A stretch of DNA of 7,169 nucleotides, from assembly GCA_030638325.1 (NCBI GenBank), contig DAOWEV010000084.1, positions 1-7,169 on the forward strand, given 5' to 3'. Position 1 is the first letter of the stretch, and each line of letters starts with the position of its first letter. A program made the translations under genes and the position numbers. This DNA is from Bacteroidales bacterium. GTDB lineage: Bacteria; Bacteroidota; Bacteroidia; Bacteroidales; JAGOPY01. The notes below the pieces were generated by a model. The model was not told the origin of the DNA. It made no database searches and was given only the letters and a program-made list of their open reading frames with translations. Below are positions 4,786 to 7,169 of this stretch, piece after piece.

Positions 4786-7169
4786 TTAATAAATAATAAG
4801 CTTATACCCGCTTGTTTCATGATCGGTCCGGATCTTTATAATATATATTCCCGGGTTATAGCTATGGGGGTCTATTTTTATCTTATCACGGTTGGTTTCA
4901 TTATGGCAATTATAAATGATTTTTCCAGTGATATCATGAATGCTTATTTCTTTCAAATAGCAGTTCTTACAGGAAATCACAAATTGGTCTGAAGCAGGAT
5001 TGGGATTAATTGATAAGCTAACAAATGGATCGGTTTCCGGAATATTGACCCACAAACAAGCATCGTTTGAAAAATCCGAAATACAAGTATCTGTGTTGCT
5101 TATATAGAGCGCATTTATTTTATAACAAGCTGTTGTGGATATCAAAATACTATCTACATAAGTGTTTGCTGTCGGATCATCAATATAATCAAGGAATTCA
5201 TACGGCTGGCCCTCAAGACAACGGTAAATATTATATCCTCGTAATGACTGAATATCATTTTGTATTGCCTTCAATCCCTGATCCCAATGTATCCATTCAT
5301 CAAGGCTGGCACCTGCCGGAGGGTCCCATTCCAATAAAATATGATTGTTATTAATATAGTACACTTCCAGATTAACCGGCTCTTCACATTTCTGATATAG
5401 ATGGATATTATCTACATGCCAGCTTAAAATATCCTGAGAATTCATTCCCTGTGCCTGGAAACGTACCCTGAATATCATTCCCATAGCGTAATCTGTGATA
5501 TTCAAATGTTCGCTGGTCCATGAAATGTTACCATCATTATTATTATAAAAGGCTACCGTGTACCAATCGTCCCATTCCCAGTTCCATACCTGCACGATTA
5601 AGTACTCATGCCCCGTATGATTTAAACTGTTGAGCGCATAATCGAAATCCAGCCATATATTGCCTGCGCCCAGCGAGTCAGCCTGGAGAGGATAGCTTCC
5701 CAGCGACAAGACGTACTCAGTTTGTGTCGGATCCCTGGTAAACTCAGCCGTCGGGGCAGGGTTACCTGTCTGGTCATTGATCGACCAGTTGCTCTCCTCA
5801 GTCCAGTTATTAGCTTCAAAGTTACCTGAATCCCAATTCTCAAAAAGCGGTAATTCAAAACCGTATCTAATAATAGCAATTGTACAAATTTCCTCAGATT
5901 CAGCTTCTTCACCGGGAAATCCAAAGCAGGTAAGATCATACACTGCCGTTACGCATAAATTGTGAATTCCTGGCAATAACCCTGCGAAATGATAAAATAT
6001 AGTGTCAGGGCCAGCGATAATAAATGCCACGAACTCACAATCCCTATAGAGATTATATCCTAACCAAGCAAATGAGAATGGCTGTGGGGGACAAATCATA
6101 AGATACCCGGTGTCATAAATGACACATTCCGGAGGGGGTACATAATAACCTATGAATGAATCACAAACCATTTCACTGAAGCCATCAATATAGCGGGCAG
6201 CCACACATAATTCATACTTTTGTCCATACATCAGGCTGTCGATATGAATCGATGTTATATCGGGAGTACCTATAAGAGAATCGTCTAAGTAGACATGGAA
6301 ATCCAAATAATTGGGAGGAGGTTCCGGTGAATATACACTGAAATTATACATTGGCCAGGGTAAGCAACTATCACACGTACCTATTGAAAACTGAATATTG
6401 TCTTTACCCCAAGGCCCGGAAAAAGCTGACAGATCTAATTCAACTGTCTGCCAAAACGGATATGGTTGGATTTGATATAGCAGGTCCCAGGTCGCTCCCT
6501 GATCCAAAGAATAACTGACCAGTCCCTGTTCCCCAATCGTATCGCTAAGGAAACAGATAAAATTCATAACATAATTACCCCTGCAGGTTAAATTTAAAGA
6601 AGGGGTTATGAACCCGGCGCCCGATTCAATAATAATTGTATCAAACTGTTCATATTCTGTATATAAGGGCTCTTCCCAGGTACAGAAACTTGTAAAAGGG
6701 TCTATTTGTAAGTCATAAACCGGATATTTCAGGCAGGTCAGGTACTCATTGATAATTGTATCTTGATTTATAAGAAGACTATCTATTGCAAGAGGTTCAT
6801 GACCACAAGAATAGAGGCTTAATAAATAATAACCTGAAAAAACATCCTCTATAGTGCAAGTACCGCTGCCAGCCAGCTCACAGCTATATGTTTTGTGGGG
6901 CCAGTCAAGTCCGGTGAGCTCAATAATGACTGCTTCCTGTGATAAAGTATCGCATAAAGATACCGCTATAGAAACGGAATGCTCCATCAAATGTCCCACA
7001 ATATTGGTAAGAGTGATTTCCGACCATTCACCGCTCACATATTTGGTGTTAACCCCGTATGCATACCAGCCCGGAGATAAACTGTCCCAGTAGAGATCAT
7101 TGCAGTACTTATTGGAGCTGGTATCCACTGAAGTGGTATCACCTGTGAACGGTGACTGTTCAGGATCGA
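4786..7169 (-). CDS. Large secreted multidomain protein with T9SS type A sorting domain, 5' end outside window
   Basis: The frame is open from the right edge to the TAA at 4788-4786, giving 793 visible codons. The GTG at 7128 is internal, so the start lies beyond the window. In order: the end of an FN3-like module (...WYAYGV...SGEWSE, about 7020-7100); a carboxypeptidase-regulatory-like beta domain (about 6740-7010); a beta-sandwich region (about 6380-6700); two FN3-like modules with VYLDDSLIGTP and YNLYRD motifs (about 5870-6330); a jelly-roll or MAM-like domain (about 5386-5865) ending in WHVDNIHLY; another FN3-like module with YNIYRC (about 5050-5385); and a C-terminal Por-secretion tail with INPNPASDQF and GKIIYN, ending in YKLIIY (4789-5030). 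It is probably exported by T9SS and anchored or released at the surface; adhesin or degradative roles are both possible because any catalytic domain would lie upstream. It is unusually cysteine-rich (about 28 Cys). It converges on the DUF3857 operon. Confidence 0.88.
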   Translation of the reverse strand, partial: DPEQSPFTGDTTSVDTSSNKYCNDLYWDSLSPGWYAYGVNTKYVSGEWSEITLTNIVGHLMEHSVSIAVSLCDTLSQEAVIIELTGLDWPHKTYSCELAGSGTCTIEDVFSGYYLLSLYSCGHEPLAIDSLLINQDTIINEYLTCLKYPVYDLQIDPFTSFCTWEEPLYTEYEQFDTIIIESGAGFITPSLNLTCRGNYVMNFICFLSDTIGEQGLVSYSLDQGATWDLLYQIQPYPFWQTVELDLSAFSGPWGKDNIQFSIGTCDSCLPWPMYNFSVYSPEPPPNYLDFHVYLDDSLIGTPDITSIHIDSLMYGQKYELCVAARYIDGFSEMVCDSFIGYYVPPPECVIYDTGYLMICPPQPFSFAWLGYNLYRDCEFVAFIIAGPDTIFYHFAGLLPGIHNLCVTAVYDLTCFGFPGEEAESEEICTIAIIRYGFELPLFENWDSGNFEANNWTEESNWSINDQTGNPAPTAEFTRDPTQTEYVLSLGSYPLQADSLGAGNIWLDFDYALNSLNHTGHEYLIVQVWNWEWDDWYTVAFYNNNDGNISWTSEHLNITDYAMGMIFRVRFQAQGMNSQDILSWHVDNIHLYQKCEEPVNLEVYYINNNHILLEWDPPAGASLDEWIHWDQGLKAIQNDIQSLRGYNIYRCLEGQPYEFLDYIDDPTANTYVDSILISTTACYKINALYISNTDTCISDFSNDACLWVNIPETDPFVSLSINPNPASDQFVISCKNCYLKEISIHDITGKIIYNCHNETNRDKIKIDPHSYNPGIYIIKIRTDHETSGYKLIIY

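Noticed and set aside
4776..4805. ATTAA/TTAAT dyad and the ATAAGCTTAT palindrome near the convergent stop codons as a terminator
   Set aside because: Stems are short and purely or mostly A-T, there is no adjoining T-run in the right place, and the palindrome lies within the last codons of the minus-strand gene.
5067..5965. Plus- and minus-strand ORFs of 60-105 codons overlapping the T9SS gene
   Set aside because: They are shadow frames: the long minus-strand frame has continuous domain-level similarity to FN3, jelly-roll and T9SS modules, while the overlapping frames show no coherent motifs.

Overview
The window looks like a chromosomal segment of a Bacteroidota (Bacteroidetes) bacterium. 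The evidence is a C-terminal type IX secretion (T9SS) type A sorting domain, two tandem secreted DUF3857/transglutaminase-like proteins of a kind common in that phylum, AT-rich DNA, weak or absent Shine-Dalgarno sequences, and promoter boxes of the Bacteroidetes form TAnnTTTG. No sequence search was possible; all family names come from motif recognition.

Layout, left to right. (1) Positions 1-43, minus strand: the first 14 codons of a gene that leaves the window, reading like the conserved N-terminus of YccF-family inner-membrane proteins. (2) Positions 44-648: a divergent intergenic region of about 600 bp with no convincing gene. It has an AT-rich outer part and a GC-rich, strongly structured core at about 231-480, one terminator-like hairpin, a 9-bp perfect inverted repeat with nested hairpins, a possible pseudoknot, and a TATATTTG box on each strand. 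(3) Positions 649-4625, plus strand: a two-gene operon with an ATGA stop/start overlap. Both genes encode signal-peptide-bearing DUF3857 plus transglutaminase-like proteins. The second keeps Cys and His of the catalytic triad, with Glu at the Asp position. The first has Ser and Tyr in place of Cys and His and is probably a pseudoenzyme, so the pair may act as an enzyme and a non-catalytic partner at the cell surface or in the periplasm. (4) Positions 4593-4753: a 97-bp array of 12 octamers (consensus GGGACTRA) that supplies the last ten codons and the stop of the second gene. Ten bases later comes a 17-codon ORF whose first 12 residues match the start of four-helix-bundle (23S rRNA intervening-sequence protein, TIGR02436-like) proteins and which then breaks off. 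I read this as the remnant of an inserted element. (5) Positions 4786-7169, minus strand, convergent: the C-terminal 793 codons of a large secreted multidomain adhesin-like protein (FN3-like modules, a carboxypeptidase-regulatory-like domain, a jelly-roll domain and a T9SS tail), with its 5' end outside the window.

The two operon genes form a functional unit. The T9SS protein is unrelated to them and only shares the envelope or secreted destination. The most noteworthy region is 4593-4753, where a G-rich repeat array and a truncated mobile-like gene have been appended to, and now terminate, a host gene.
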